A DNA stretch of 64,000 nt from Actinomycetospora sp. NBRC 106378 (GTDB lineage Bacteria > Actinomycetota > Actinomycetes > Mycobacteriales > Pseudonocardiaceae). The notes under the pieces are model-generated. The model searched no databases and was not told where the DNA came from. It was given only the letters and a program-made list of their open reading frames with translations. Each line of letters opens with the position of its first letter. The first letter of the stretch is position 1. Shown here one piece after another: positions 49,146 to 58,924 of this stretch. A program made the translations under genes and the position numbers. The stretch is taken from assembly GCF_030269685.1 (NCBI RefSeq), contig NZ_BSTT01000006.1, forward strand, positions 248,001 to 312,000, given 5' to 3'.

Positions 49146-50126
49146 TCATCCGGTGCGCGGGAGATCCGATTGCCACCGGACGAGCGGGGTCGGCAGCTCT
49201 TCCGCGGTCCGGATCGACTGCAGGACGTCCTCGAGCATGGCCGCCGAGTCGTTCATGATCCGGGTCGGGCGGACGCCGTACACATGGAGCCCCGCCGACC
49301 GGTAGGCACGGTGCTGCCGCTCCGTCTCGACCACTTGCTCGGTCGTCATGAAGTGATGCTCGGTGGAGTCGTTCTGCAGGACGAGACCGATCCTCGGCAG
49401 GTAGGCGTCGGCGATCCTGAGGAAGTGGTCACCCTGGTACAGGCGGACATTGAAGAGGACCTCGTGCGCCGCCAGCTCGGGGTGGGCGAACCACCAACGG
49501 TGGAACTCGAACTCGCCGGCCGATCGCACGCCGGCCGACACGGCCCGCAGTACCTTCCGCGGCGTCGCCGTCCCCCGTCGGTTGCCCTCCTCCAACTCGA
49601 CGGAGAGGTGCTCTGGCAAGGTCATCCGTCGTTGGACGGGTTCGGTGAGGACAGCGGCGATGTCGCTCTCCCCGCGCATCCGGCGAGCGGCATCGACGAC
49701 TGCTCGCTCGAGTCGCACGACCGGCAGTCCGTCCCGGGTCAGCGGAACCAAGGGGCGGGTCGTCCGTTCGATGCGCAGCCAAGGAAGTCCCTGCACGCGG
49801 AGCGCAGCCGGGATGAGGAGGTGGACCGACGTCGGCAGCTCGCCGCGTCGTAGACCGTGAGCGCGCGCCGCGTCGAGACCGGTGACGACGGCAAGATCGC
49901 CCGCGTAGACGAGTGCAGCACGGAGGAGCTGGCGCCGGGTCGGGGTGCCCGTGCTGAGCCGGATCGTCGCCGGTGCGGCCAATGTCCACGGGCCACCGTC
50001 TCGACACCGGCGATAGATGGTGCCCTCGGGCATCCCCATCTCCATGAGAACGCGCGCATGGATCGTGTCGTCCTCCGCCGCCTCGTGGATCGCCGACATG
50101 TCGTCCGCCCACCGACCTCGTTTCAT
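49146..50126 (-). CDS. AbiEi-like N-terminus / DUF559 (Vsr-like) endonuclease-fold protein
   Basis: A 326-aa protein in two parts. The N-terminal part has a winged-helix-like segment (MGMPEGTIYRRCRDGGPWTLAAPA) and VVTGLDAARAHGL, the pattern of AbiEi-type antitoxin domains. The C-terminal part resembles DUF559/Vsr-like PD-(D/E)XK folds: FRIADAYLP-type Asp, then LVLQNDSTEHH where relatives usually have an E-V-D, so the catalytic Glu appears replaced by Gln. Such genes are numerous in actinobacteria and their role is unknown. It alone occupies the interval between inverted family B double units, between serA and ilvC. ATG 50099 is an alternative start. Base composition looks slightly less GC-rich than its neighbours. 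Confidence 0.7.
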   Translation of the reverse strand: MKRGRWADDMSAIHEAAEDDTIHARVLMEMGMPEGTIYRRCRDGGPWTLAAPATIRLSTGTPTRRQLLRAALVYAGDLAVVTGLDAARAHGLRRGELPTSVHLLIPAALRVQGLPWLRIERTTRPLVPLTRDGLPVVRLERAVVDAARRMRGESDIAAVLTEPVQRRMTLPEHLSVELEEGNRRGTATPRKVLRAVSAGVRSAGEFEFHRWWFAHPELAAHEVLFNVRLYQGDHFLRIADAYLPRIGLVLQNDSTEHHFMTTEQVVETERQHRAYRSAGLHVYGVRPTRIMNDSAAMLEDVLQSIRTAEELPTPLVRWQSDLPRTG

Positions 50127-50219
50127 GCCCGGAGCGTGAGGCGGTCGGCCGGACCGTGGTGAAACGAGCCGTCGGCCTGTGGACAGGCAGGGGCCGTACT
50201 GCCATTGGGGATGAACGAC

Positions 50220-50254
50220 GACGGCGGACGTACCAATCAGGTACGTCCGCCGTC
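50220..50254. terminator. Perfect hairpin upstream of the nuclease-like gene
   Basis: Perfect 15-bp arms (GACGGCGGACGTACC and its complement) with a 5-nt loop. The arm is closely similar to that of the ilvC terminator at 50419-50452 (GACGGCGGGCGCAC). It lies between the gene start and the right double unit. The rest of the 341-nt gap from 50127 to 50467 holds only repeats and the ilvC terminator. Confidence 0.65.
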
Positions 50255-50267
50255 ATGTGCTCGTTGG

Positions 50268-50392
50268 TGCGAGTGGCGCCGTTCTGACGTCAGGTGTCAG
50301 CGATGTGCCAGCGCTGACGGCCGCCGTCGGGCGCCCGCTCGTGCGAGTGGCGCCGTTCTGACGTCAGGTGTCAGTCATGTGCCAGTACTGAC
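50268..50392 (-). repeat. Family B double unit, right (two 51-bp copies, B7 and B8, inverted)
   Basis: Two 51-bp copies at 50268-50318 and 50342-50392, period 74, spacer 23 nt. They are in reverse orientation relative to the left unit and share GGCGCCGTTCTGACGTCAGG. The variable positions fall mainly in the palindrome arms, where changes are partly compensatory (CAATGGCACAGC versus GCTGGCACATCG), which suggests selection on pairing. Confidence 0.92.
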
Positions 50393-50418
50393 GTCAGGGC
50401 GGCGGACCCACGACGAAC

Positions 50419-50452
50419 GACGGCGGGCGCACCGAGGAGTGCGCCCGCCGTC
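50419..50452 (-). terminator. Terminator of ilvC
   Basis: A perfect 14-bp inverted repeat GACGGCGGGCGCAC with its complement, 6-nt loop, ending 16 nt beyond the ilvC stop on the minus strand. Confidence 0.75.
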
Positions 50453-50467
50453 AGGAACCGCAGCAGA

Positions 50468-51514
<1,047 letters not shown>

Positions 51515-52015
51515 CTAACGATTCGCGGCGATCGCGCGCGGCCCGCGGGCCAGCGCGACCATCCCCGACTGGACGATCTCGCGGATGCCGTAGGGCTCGA
51601 GCATCCGCCGCAACGCCGACAGCTTGTCAGCCGTGCCGGTGGCCTCGACGGTGACGGCGTCGGGTGCGACGTCGACCACCTTCGCCCGGAACATCTGCGT
51701 CACCTCGAGCACCTGCGAGCGCACGGTGGCGTCGGCCCGCACCTTGAGCATGACCAGTTCGCGCTGGACCGAGGTCGTCGGCTCCAGCTCCACGATCTTG
51801 ATGACGTTCACCAGCTTGTTGAGCTGCTTGGTCACCTGCTCGAGCGGGAACTCGTCGACGCTGACGCAGATGGTCATGCGGGAGATCCCGTGCTCCTCGG
51901 TCGGACCGACCGCGAGCGACTGGATGTTGTAGCCGCGCCGGGAGAACAGGCCCGAGATGCGGGCCAGCACGCCGGGCTTGTCCTCGACGAGGACCGACAG
52001 GGTGTGGGTGCTCAT
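51515..52015 (-). CDS. ilvN: Acetolactate synthase small (regulatory) subunit
   Basis: The regulatory subunit (166 aa) of acetohydroxyacid synthase. The N-terminal ACT domain reads HTLSVLVEDKPGVLARISGLFSRRGYNI (in parts) and carries valine feedback control; the C-terminal ALS_ss_C domain begins TTSVQRELVMLKV. ATG overlaps the ilvB stop by one base, so the subunits are coupled. Confidence 0.96.
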   Translation of the reverse strand: MSTHTLSVLVEDKPGVLARISGLFSRRGYNIQSLAVGPTEEHGISRMTICVSVDEFPLEQVTKQLNKLVNVIKIVELEPTTSVQRELVMLKVRADATVRSQVLEVTQMFRAKVVDVAPDAVTVEATGTADKLSALRRMLEPYGIREIVQSGMVALARGPRAIAANR

Positions 52016-53919
52016 CACTGCTCCCGCTCGATGTCCGTCACGACCTCGTCCGCGCCGCCCGCCTCCGGGTCGTCGAACAGCGGCCGGATGTCCCGGGCGG
52101 CCATGATCTGGTCGTTGCCGGTCCCGGCCGCGACCATCGGCCACACCTGCGCGTCGGCGCCGACGGTGAAGTCGATGACGACGGGGCGGTCGTTGATCGC
52201 CATGGCCTGCTCGATCACGCGGTCGACCTCGTCCTTGGACTCGCAGCGCAGGCCCTCGCAGCCCAGCGCCTCGGCGAGCATGACGAAGTCGGGCACGCGG
52301 TGCTTGTGCGTCCCGAGCTCGGTGTTGGAGTAGCGCTCCCCGTAGAACAGGGTCTGCCACTGCCGCACCATGCCGAGGTTGCCGTTGTTGATGACCGCGA
52401 CCTTGATCGGGATGCCCTCGATCGCGCAGGTGGCGAGCTCCTGGTTGGTCATCTGGAAGCAGCCGTCACCGTCGATGCACCACACGGTGGTGTCGGGCAT
52501 CCCGACCTTCGCGCCCATCGCCGCCGGCACGCCGTAGCCCATCGTCCCGGCGCCGCCGGAGTTGAGCCAGGTGCGCGGGTGCTCGTAGCCGATGAACTGC
52601 GCGGCCCACATCTGGTGCTGGCCGACGCCGGCGGAGTAGATCGCCTCCGGGCCCGCGATCTTCCCGATGCGCTCGATGACGTACTCCGGCGACAGGGTGC
52701 CGTCGGCCGGCTCGTCGTAGCCGAGCGGGAACGTCTCCCGCCAGGAGTTGAGCTGGTTCCACCACGACGTCAGGTCGGTGCGCTCCCCCTCCCGGTTGCG
52801 CAGCGCCGCGGTGAGTTCGCCGATGACCTCGCGGGCGTCGCCCACGATGGGCACGTCGGCGACGCGGTTCTTGCCGATCTCGGCGGGGTCGATGTCGGCG
52901 TGCACGATCCGCGCGTCCGGCGCGAACGTCGACAGGTCACCGGTGACGCGGTCGTCGAACCGCGCGCCGAGCGCGATCAGCAGGTCCGAGCGCTGCATCG
53001 CCGCCACCGCCGCGACCGTGCCGTGCATGCCCGGCATGCCGAGGTTCTGCGGGTGCGAGTCGGGGAAGGCGCCGCGCGCCATGAGGGTGGTGACGACGGG
53101 CGCGCCGGTCTCGCGGGCGAGTTCCATGAGCTCCGCCGACGCGTTGGCCTTGATGACGCCGCCGCCGACGTAGAGCACGGGACGCCGGGCCTCGCCGATC
53201 AGCCGGGCGGCCTCACGGATCTGCTTGCCGTGCGGCTTCGTCGTCGGGCGGTAGCCGGGCAGCGCCATCTCGGCCGGCCACGAGAACGTGGTCTGCGCCT
53301 GCAGCACGTCCTTGGGCAGGTCGACGAGCACAGGGCCGGGGCGCCCGGTCGACGCGATGTGGAACGCCTCGGTGATCGCCCGCGGGATGTCCGCCGGGTC
53401 GGTGACCAGCATGTTGTGCTTGGTGATCGGCAGCGTGATGCCGCAGATGTCGGCTTCCTGGAACGCGTCCGTGCCGATCATCTTGCGCCCGACCTGACCG
53501 GTGATCGCGACGACCGGCACCGAGTCGAGCATCGCGTCCGCGAGCGGGGTGACCAGGTTGGTGGCGCCCGGACCCGACGTCGCGATGCAGACCCCGACCC
53601 GCCCGGTGGCCTGGGCGTACCCGGTGGCCGCGTGGCCCGCGCCCTGCTCGTGCCGCACGAGGATGTGCCGCACGAGGGTGGAGTCGTAGAGGGGGTCGTA
53701 GGCCGGGAGGATCGCGCCGCCCGGGATGCCGAACACGACGTCGCACCCGACGGCCTCGAGCGAGCGCACGAGCGACTGCGCGCCGGTGGCGGGAGTGGGG
53801 TCGACCCGGGCGGGGCGCGGCGCGGCGGCGCGGCCGGGCGTCCCGGCCTGGGCCGCGGAGTCCTGCTGCTCGCTCGGCGCGCCGGTGCGGGGCGCCGGGC
53901 GCGGTCTGGCTGTGGTCAT
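52015..53919 (-). CDS. ilvB: Acetolactate synthase large (catalytic) subunit
   Basis: The ThDP-dependent catalytic subunit, 634 aa. After a Pro/Ala-rich N-terminal tail of about 45 residues comes [16 protein letters not shown], the catalytic Glu in [19 protein letters not shown], and the ThDP motif [22 protein letters not shown] with [13 protein letters not shown]. It is the first gene of the operon and is preceded by a leader peptide and attenuator. Confidence 0.97.
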   Translation of the reverse strand: MTTARPRPAPRTGAPSEQQDSAAQAGTPGRAAAPRPARVDPTPATGAQSLVRSLEAVGCDVVFGIPGGAILPAYDPLYDSTLVRHILVRHEQGAGHAATGYAQATGRVGVCIATSGPGATNLVTPLADAMLDSVPVVAITGQVGRKMIGTDAFQEADICGITLPITKHNMLVTDPADIPRAITEAFHIASTGRPGPVLVDLPKDVLQAQTTFSWPAEMALPGYRPTTKPHGKQIREAARLIGEARRPVLYVGGGVIKANASAELMELARETGAPVVTTLMARGAFPDSHPQNLGMPGMHGTVAAVAAMQRSDLLIALGARFDDRVTGDLSTFAPDARIVHADIDPAEIGKNRVADVPIVGDAREVIGELTAALRNREGERTDLTSWWNQLNSWRETFPLGYDEPADGTLSPEYVIERIGKIAGPEAIYSAGVGQHQMWAAQFIGYEHPRTWLNSGGAGTMGYGVPAAMGAKVGMPDTTVWCIDGDGCFQMTNQELATCAIEGIPIKVAVINNGNLGMVRQWQTLFYGERYSNTELGTHKHRVPDFVMLAEALGCEGLRCESKDEVDRVIEQAMAINDRPVVIDFTVGADAQVWPMVAAGTGNDQIMAARDIRPLFDDPEAGGADEVVTDIEREQ

Positions 53920-53962
53920 CGGTGATTCAGCCTCTGTGGAAGGTCAACGGGCCCCGGACACG

Positions 53963-53994
53963 AAAAAACCCTCGCCGCCGGGAGGCGGAGAGGG
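53963..53994 (-). terminator. ilvB attenuator (intrinsic terminator in the leader)
   Basis: On the minus strand a GC stem (CCCTC-CCGCC against GGCGG-GAGGG, one A/G bulge pair, 4-nt loop, 53969-53994) is followed by six U (53963-53968), a textbook intrinsic terminator about 44 nt before the ilvB start. With the upstream leader peptide it forms a transcription attenuator. A smaller hairpin CGAGCA-CGA-TGCTCG lies at 54021-54035 just after the leader stop. Confidence 0.88.
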
Positions 53995-54035
53995 CAGGCG
54001 CGTCAGGATTCTTCAGGCGGCGAGCACGATGCTCG

Positions 54036-54077
54036 TCAGACGCTGACGCGCCCGGCGAGTACGAGAATTCGCTGCAT
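54036..54077 (-). CDS. ilvL: ilvB leader peptide
   Basis: A 13-residue ORF, MQRILVLAGRVSV, in which six of thirteen residues are Ile, Leu or Val, including the run ILVL. It lies directly upstream of the terminator before ilvB. Ribosome stalling on these codons when branched-chain aminoacyl-tRNAs are scarce would prevent terminator formation, the known mechanism for ilvB operons in actinobacteria. Confidence 0.87.
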   Translation of the reverse strand: MQRILVLAGRVSV

Positions 54078-54185
54078 GCCCGAGACGGTAGCACGGGCCC
54101 CGCACGCCCCCGGAACATCACCCGCGTCACACCACGCCGGGCCTTCACGACGCCGGGTCGTGCCCCGGCTGGCACCATCGCGGAC

Positions 54186-54818
54186 GTGGCCGACGAGCAG
54201 CAGACCCCCGCCGGGACGGCGACCTCCGGGTCGTCCGCCCCGGCCGCGCCGGCGACGTTCCGGGCCGTGCCCACGGTCGCGCTCGTCGCCGTGGGCTTCC
54301 TCGCGCTGTGCCTGTCCCCCATCGCGTTCCAGGGCGGGCCCTGGTTCCTGCTCTTCCTCGTCCCGGTCGCGATCGGGGTCTGGGTCGTGCGGTCCCGCAC
54401 CCGGGTCGACGAGGAGGGCCTGCACGTGCAGGGCCTCGTCGGCACCCGCTCGGTGGCGTGGTCGGACCTCTCGGGTCTGCGGCTGCCGGAGAAGAACTGG
54501 GTCCGGGCCGTCCCCGTCGAGGGCGCCGAGCTCGAGCTGCGCGGGGTGCGCATCCGCGATCTCGGCCGCGTCGCCGAGGCGTCCGGGCACCGCATCACCG
54601 CGCCCACGCCCGCGGAGGCGGCGGCCGCCGCCGAGCACGCGCGCGAGCTCGAGGCCGCGCGCATGCGGGTCGCGAAGCTGCGCGAGCACCGGGCCGAGCA
54701 GGACGCCGACGCCACCGAGGACACCGAGGACACCGCCGCCCCCGAGGACGCCGACACCGCCGGCGCGGCCACCGAGCACACCCCGGACGACCCCGAGCCG
54801 TCGCGCAAGGAGGCCTGA
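54186..54818 (+). CDS. PH-domain membrane protein (Cfp6-like)
   Basis: A 210-aa protein with two adjacent membrane helices (TVALVAVGFLALCLSPIAF and WFLLFLVPVAIGVWVV) followed by a bacterial PH-like domain (TRVDEEGLHVQGLVGTRSVAWSDLSGL in parts) and an acidic, Thr/Asp-rich C-terminal tail. It corresponds in position and layout to mycobacterial Rv3004 (Cfp6), next to ilvB. GTG 54186 is the chosen start. The function is unknown. Confidence 0.8.
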   Translation: MADEQQTPAGTATSGSSAPAAPATFRAVPTVALVAVGFLALCLSPIAFQGGPWFLLFLVPVAIGVWVVRSRTRVDEEGLHVQGLVGTRSVAWSDLSGLRLPEKNWVRAVPVEGAELELRGVRIRDLGRVAEASGHRITAPTPAEAAAAAEHARELEAARMRVAKLREHRAEQDADATEDTEDTAAPEDADTAGAATEHTPDDPEPSRKEA

Positions 54819-54917
54819 GCCGCACCGACCCCCTATCGGCGTGCTCGGTTGCCTTGTCGGGAAAAGGGCGGGCGTAGCCTCCGGACGGAAGACCGCAACC
54901 GTCTCTGGAGGACCGCT

Positions 54918-56759
54918 GTGCCGCCGCTCCGTTCCCGCGTCACCACCCAGGGCCGCAACGCCGCCGGCGCGCGCGCCCTGTGGCGGGCCACCGGCATGAC
55001 CGACGACGACTTCGGCAGGCCGCTGATCGCGATCGCGAACTCGTACACGCAGTTCGTGCCGGGGCACGTGCACCTCAGGGAGATGGGCGAGCTCGTCGCC
55101 GGCGCGGTGCGCGAGGCGGGCGGCGTCGCGCGGGAGTTCCACACCATCGCGGTGGACGACGGCATCGCCATGGGCCACGGCGGGATGCTGCACTCGCTGC
55201 CCAGCCGGGAGGTCATCTCGGACGCGGTCGAGCACATGGTGCAGGGGCACGCGGTCGACGCCCTGGTCTGCATCTCGAACTGCGACAAGATCACGCCGGG
55301 CATGCTCAACGCCGCGATGCGGCTGAACATCCCGACCGTCTTCGTCTCCGGCGGGCCGATGGAGGCCGGCAAGGCGGTCGTCGTCGGGGGCGTCGCGCAG
55401 GCCCCGACCGACCTCATCACCGCGATCTCCGCGTCCGCGTCCAGCGAGGTCACCGACGACGGCCTCACCAAGGTCGAGCGGTCCGCGTGTCCGACCTGCG
55501 GGTCGTGCTCGGGCATGTTCACCGCGAACTCGATGAACTGCCTCACCGAGGCCCTCGGCCTCTCGCTGCCGGGCAACGGCTCCACCCTCGCCACCCACGC
55601 CGCCCGCCGGGACCTCTTCCTGACGGCGGGTCGCACGGTCGTCGAGCTCGCCCGCCGGTTCTACGAGGGCGACGACGAGTCGGTGCTGCCGCGCGCGATC
55701 GCGAACAAGCACGCGTTCGAGAACGCGATGGCGCTCGACGTCGCGATGGGCGGCTCGACGAACACGGTGCTGCACATCCTGGCCGCCGCGCACGAGGCCG
55801 GCCTGGACTTCTCGCTCGCCGACATCGACGCGGTCAGCCGCCGCGTGCCGTGCGTGTCGAAGGTCGCGCCGAACTCGAACTTCCACATGGAGGACGTCCA
55901 CCGCGCGGGCGGCATCCCCGCGATCCTGGGCGAGCTCGACCGCGGCGGGCTGCTGCACCGCGACGTCCACGCGGTGCACGCGGACTCGCTGGAGAGCTGG
56001 CTCGGGCGCTGGGACATCCGGGGCGCGTCGCCGTCGGAGGAGGCCGTGGAGCTGTTCCACGCCGCTCCGGGCGGGGTGCGCACCGTGGAGCCGTTCTCGA
56101 CGACGAACCGCTGGTCCTCCCTGGACACCGACGCTGCAGCTGGATGTATCCACGACGTGGAGCACGCCTTCTCCGCCGACGGCGGGCTCGCCGTGCTCAC
56201 CGGCAACCTGTCGACCGACGGCGCCGTGATCAAGAGCGCCGGCCTGCCCGAGAACGGCCGCCACTTCCAGGGTCCGGCCCGCGTGGTCGACTCCCAGGAG
56301 GAGGCCGTCTCGGTCATCCTCAACCGCGAGGTGCAGCCGGGCGACGTCGTCGTCGTGCGCTACGAGGGCCCCGCGGGCGGCCCGGGCATGCAGGAGATGC
56401 TGCACCCGACCGCGTTCCTCAAGGGAGCGGGCCTCGGGGCGGTGTGCGCGCTCGTCACCGACGGCCGCTTCTCCGGCGGGTCGTCGGGCATCAGCGTCGG
56501 GCACGTCTCGCCCGAAGCCGCGGCCGGCGGTGTGATCGCCCTCGTCGAGCAGGGCGACCAGATCCTCATCGACGTCGACTCCCGCCGGATCGAGCTGCTG
56601 GTCGACGACGAGGTCCTCGCCGAGCGCCGCGCGAAGATGGAGACCTCGGAGCGCCCGTGGCAGCCGCGGACCGACCGCGGCCGGCACCTCACGGCGGCGC
56701 TGCGTGCCTACGCCAAGCTCGTGACGTCGGGTGCCACCGGCGCGGTCCGGGACCTCTAG
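54918..56759 (+). CDS. ilvD: Dihydroxy-acid dehydratase
   Basis: The third common step of branched-chain amino acid synthesis: dehydration of dihydroxyacids to 2-oxoacids. The 613-aa protein has the Fe-S cysteines in [15 protein letters not shown] and [19 protein letters not shown], and the C-terminal [22 protein letters not shown] 54918 lies 5 nt after GGAGGA, which settles the start. It is divergent from the ilvB operon and separate from it. Confidence 0.96.
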   Translation: MPPLRSRVTTQGRNAAGARALWRATGMTDDDFGRPLIAIANSYTQFVPGHVHLREMGELVAGAVREAGGVAREFHTIAVDDGIAMGHGGMLHSLPSREVISDAVEHMVQGHAVDALVCISNCDKITPGMLNAAMRLNIPTVFVSGGPMEAGKAVVVGGVAQAPTDLITAISASASSEVTDDGLTKVERSACPTCGSCSGMFTANSMNCLTEALGLSLPGNGSTLATHAARRDLFLTAGRTVVELARRFYEGDDESVLPRAIANKHAFENAMALDVAMGGSTNTVLHILAAAHEAGLDFSLADIDAVSRRVPCVSKVAPNSNFHMEDVHRAGGIPAILGELDRGGLLHRDVHAVHADSLESWLGRWDIRGASPSEEAVELFHAAPGGVRTVEPFSTTNRWSSLDTDAAAGCIHDVEHAFSADGGLAVLTGNLSTDGAVIKSAGLPENGRHFQGPARVVDSQEEAVSVILNREVQPGDVVVVRYEGPAGGPGMQEMLHPTAFLKGAGLGAVCALVTDGRFSGGSSGISVGHVSPEAAAGGVIALVEQGDQILIDVDSRRIELLVDDEVLAERRAKMETSERPWQPRTDRGRHLTAALRAYAKLVTSGATGAVRDL

Positions 56760-56828
56760 GCGCGCTTCGGAGATCTCCAACGGGTGGCCCACCTGTCGCC
56801 GCGGACGCCGGTCGCGCACGATCGAGTC

Positions 56829-57296
56829 GTGTCCTTCGTGCCGCGTCTCCTCCGCGCCCGCCGCAGCCGCTCCGCGCTCGTCCGTCGGGTGGCGCTGGAG
56901 GCCCTGGCGCTCTGCGGCGTCGACTGGCCGTCGACGGTCGAGGTCGGTCCGGGGCTGCGCCTGCCGGGCCGGTCGCCGCGGGTCGTGGTGCACCCGTGGA
57001 CCCGGATCGGGGCGGACGTGACCTTCGGGCGGGGGGTCACCGTCGGCGAGGCCGTCCCGTGGCTGCGCTTCCACGACGACCACCGGGTGCGGGTGGTCCT
57101 CTGCGACGGCGTGGTGCTGGAGGACGGCGCGGTGGTGGTCGGGAGTGCGGGCCGGCCGACGGTGGTGGGACGCGGCACGGTCGTACGACGGGGCGCGATC
57201 GTCACGCGCTCGACCGGGCCGGACGAGGTGTGGGCCGGGAACCCGGCACGGTGCGTCGAGAGCCGGAACGTCGCCGAGGAGGGGCTCCGGACCTGA
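56829..57296 (+). CDS. Hexapeptide-repeat acyltransferase (serine acetyltransferase-like), copy 1
   Basis: A 155-aa protein with a short helical N-terminus rich in Arg (VPRLLRARRSRSALVRRVALEAL) and a left-handed beta-helix of hexapeptide repeats (RIGADVTFGRGVTVGEAVPW, VLEDGAVVVGSAGRPTVV), ending VWAGNPARCVESR as in CysE-like enzymes. It lacks the long N-terminal domain of true serine acetyltransferase. The substrate is unknown. It is followed 104 nt later by a clear paralogue. Confidence 0.8.
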   Translation: MSFVPRLLRARRSRSALVRRVALEALALCGVDWPSTVEVGPGLRLPGRSPRVVVHPWTRIGADVTFGRGVTVGEAVPWLRFHDDHRVRVVLCDGVVLEDGAVVVGSAGRPTVVGRGTVVRRGAIVTRSTGPDEVWAGNPARCVESRNVAEEGLRT

Positions 57297-57400
57297 GGGT
57301 CACGGCGCCGGCACGGGCAGGTCACGAGTGGGAGCCCGCTCCCACCTCGTTCGGGTGGCGCTCCCTGCGCGGGAGGCGTCCCGGTCGCAGGATTTTCGTC

Positions 57401-57925
57401 ATGTCCGTGGTCCTCCGTCTGATTCGCGCCCGCCGCAGCCGCTCCCGGGTCGTGCGGCGGGCCGCGCTGGAGCTGCTGGCGCTGTACGGGATCGACTGGC
57501 CGGACACGGTCGAGATCGGTCCCCGGCTCTCGCTGCAGCACCGCGCGCTGGGCACGATGGTGCTGCCGTACACGCGCATCGGGGCCGACGTGACCCTCTA
57601 CCAGGGCGTGATGCTCGGGGACGCCGTGCCGTGGCTGCACCGGCACGACGACCGCCCCTCGGTGATCGTGGAGGACGGCGCCGTGATCTGCACCGGGGCG
57701 GTGGTGGCGGGCAGCGCGGACCGGCCGGTGATCGTCGGACGGGACACCGTCGTCGGCGCGAACGCGGTGCTCACCCGATCGACCGGGGTCGGCGAGGTGT
57801 GGGCCGGCAACCCCGCCCGCTGCGTGGCACGCCGCGACGAGGTGGAGGCGCGGGCGCTCGCACGGGCCCGCGGGGAGGAGCGGGCCACGCCCGTCGTCAG
57901 GAACGCATCGCGAGCAGGACGGTGA
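57401..57925 (+). CDS. Hexapeptide-repeat acyltransferase (serine acetyltransferase-like), copy 2
   Basis: A 174-aa paralogue of the preceding gene with the same architecture: LRLIRARRSRSRVVRRAALEL, TRIGADVTLYQGVMLGDAVPWLHRHDD, ICTGAVVAGSADRPVIVG and GEVWAGNPARCVARRDE. The YQGVMLGD loop, with the active-site-like region, matches CysE more closely than copy 1. The two genes arose by tandem duplication. The 3' end overlaps the convergent DoxX gene by 29 nt. Confidence 0.8.
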   Translation: MSVVLRLIRARRSRSRVVRRAALELLALYGIDWPDTVEIGPRLSLQHRALGTMVLPYTRIGADVTLYQGVMLGDAVPWLHRHDDRPSVIVEDGAVICTGAVVAGSADRPVIVGRDTVVGANAVLTRSTGVGEVWAGNPARCVARRDEVEARALARARGEERATPVVRNASRAGR

Positions 57926-58556
57926 GGGCCGACCCGACCGCGATGACGGCGGCCGTGAGCCCGACCGCGGTCTGGGCCCGGTACCAGGGCCGGTCGGCGT
58001 CCCCGCTGATGCGGCCGGGTCCGGCGAGCACGACGACCGCGGCCAGCGCCACCGCGAACAGCGGGAGCTCGGCGGGGCCGACGGTGCCGGAGGCCCAGGC
58101 GGCGGGCAGCGTGACGACGAGGGCGACCAGCGCGACCGCGAGCAGCGCCGAGCCGGCGAACGAGGCGAACACCCCCACCGCGACGAGCAGCCCCGTGACC
58201 AGCTGCACCCAGCCCAGGGCGGTGGCGAGCTCGGCGACCGGGCGGAAGCCGTAACCCGTCAGCAGCGCCTGCGTGTGGGCGGTGCCGTCGCCGTGGCCGC
58301 GGGGCAGGTCGAACAGGGTCCGCGCCCCGCCGAACACCGCCGTGACGCCGAGGACGACCCGCGCCACCAGCAGCCCGACCTCGGTGCCCCACGGCCGCAC
58401 GGCGACGACGGTCGTGGTCGGCACGGGCTCGTCGAGCGTCGAGGCGTGCCGCTCCTCGCGCCACGGGAAGACGGCGGTGTCGCTCGGCGCACCCTCGAAG
58501 CCGAGGAACGCGAGGTCGCCGCCGCCCTCGACCCGCTCCCGCCGCCACAGGCTCAC
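57897..58556 (-). CDS. DoxX-family membrane protein
   Basis: A 219-aa protein with four hydrophobic segments in DoxX order (VGLLVARVVLGVTAVFGGART, AELATALGWVQLVTGLLVAVGVFASFAG, ALLAVALVALVVTLPAAWASG and a C-terminal TAVIAVGSALTVLLA). GTG 58556 starts a polar N-terminal extension of about 60 residues. The position corresponds to the DoxX gene Rv3005c near ilvB in M. tuberculosis, where such a protein acts with SodA and SseA in oxidative stress. Confidence 0.8.
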   Translation of the reverse strand: MSLWRRERVEGGGDLAFLGFEGAPSDTAVFPWREERHASTLDEPVPTTTVVAVRPWGTEVGLLVARVVLGVTAVFGGARTLFDLPRGHGDGTAHTQALLTGYGFRPVAELATALGWVQLVTGLLVAVGVFASFAGSALLAVALVALVVTLPAAWASGTVGPAELPLFAVALAAVVVLAGPGRISGDADRPWYRAQTAVGLTAAVIAVGSALTVLLAMRS

Positions 58557-58615
58557 GACGAGGCAGCCTAGGTCGCCCACGGACGGGTGACGGCTCGACG
58601 CGCGGGCCGGACGGT

Positions 58616-58732
58616 TCAGTCCGTGGCGCCGAACCGCCCCCGGGCCTCGACAAGGATGAGCGGGCGCTCGCCCCGCACCCGCAGCTCCTGCACGGCCCAG
58701 GTGTTCCCGTCGGGATCGGCGAAGCCGGATCC
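58616..58732 (-). pseudogene. 3' remnant of a VOC-family gene
   Basis: The last 38 codons encode GFADPDGNTWAVQELRVRGE, the usual end of glyoxalase/bleomycin-resistance-like proteins. The N-terminal metal-binding half is missing, and the frame runs instead into unrelated sequence and the family A half-element at 58816. The interval 58557-58924 otherwise holds a small GGCAGG hairpin near 58760 and no gene. Confidence 0.65.
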
Positions 58733-58815
58733 ACGGGAGTTCCTTCCGATGCGCGAAGGCAGGTCGTCCTGCCGTCGAGCCTGCCGCCCGGATTTCGACA
58801 GGCACCGGCTTCTCG

Positions 58816-58840
58816 GTGGCAGGAAAGCGTCGTTGCTGTC
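58816..58840. repeat. Family A half-element, copy A5
   Basis: One family A arm identical to copy A4 over 25 nt (GTGGCAGGAAAGCG... to 58840), followed by ACTGGAC and degenerate sequence instead of the complementary arm. It lies between the VOC remnant and the 13E12-type gene. Confidence 0.78.
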
Positions 58841-58924
58841 ACTGGACGCCAGGTTCGCCGCATTCTCGCTGGTGGCGGCGCTGGGATGGCCGTGACTGTC
58901 GGGGGTCGCTGCTAGCTTGCGAAC

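Noticed and set aside
49006-50392. CRISPR-like array from the 51-bp repeats with 23-nt spacers
   Set aside because: Only two repeats per side, in opposite orientations. The repeats are longer than CRISPR repeats and internally palindromic with drift, spacers are too short, and no cas genes are present.
54036-57083. Minus-strand frame opposite ilvD and the PH-domain gene that ends in the ilvB leader
   Set aside because: Only the last 13 codons (the leader peptide) are supported; the rest is antisense to ilvD.
57897-58805. Longer DoxX start at 58805
   Set aside because: The extra 83 codons would run across the VOC remnant region and have no similarity to the family; GTG 58556 gives a normal length.
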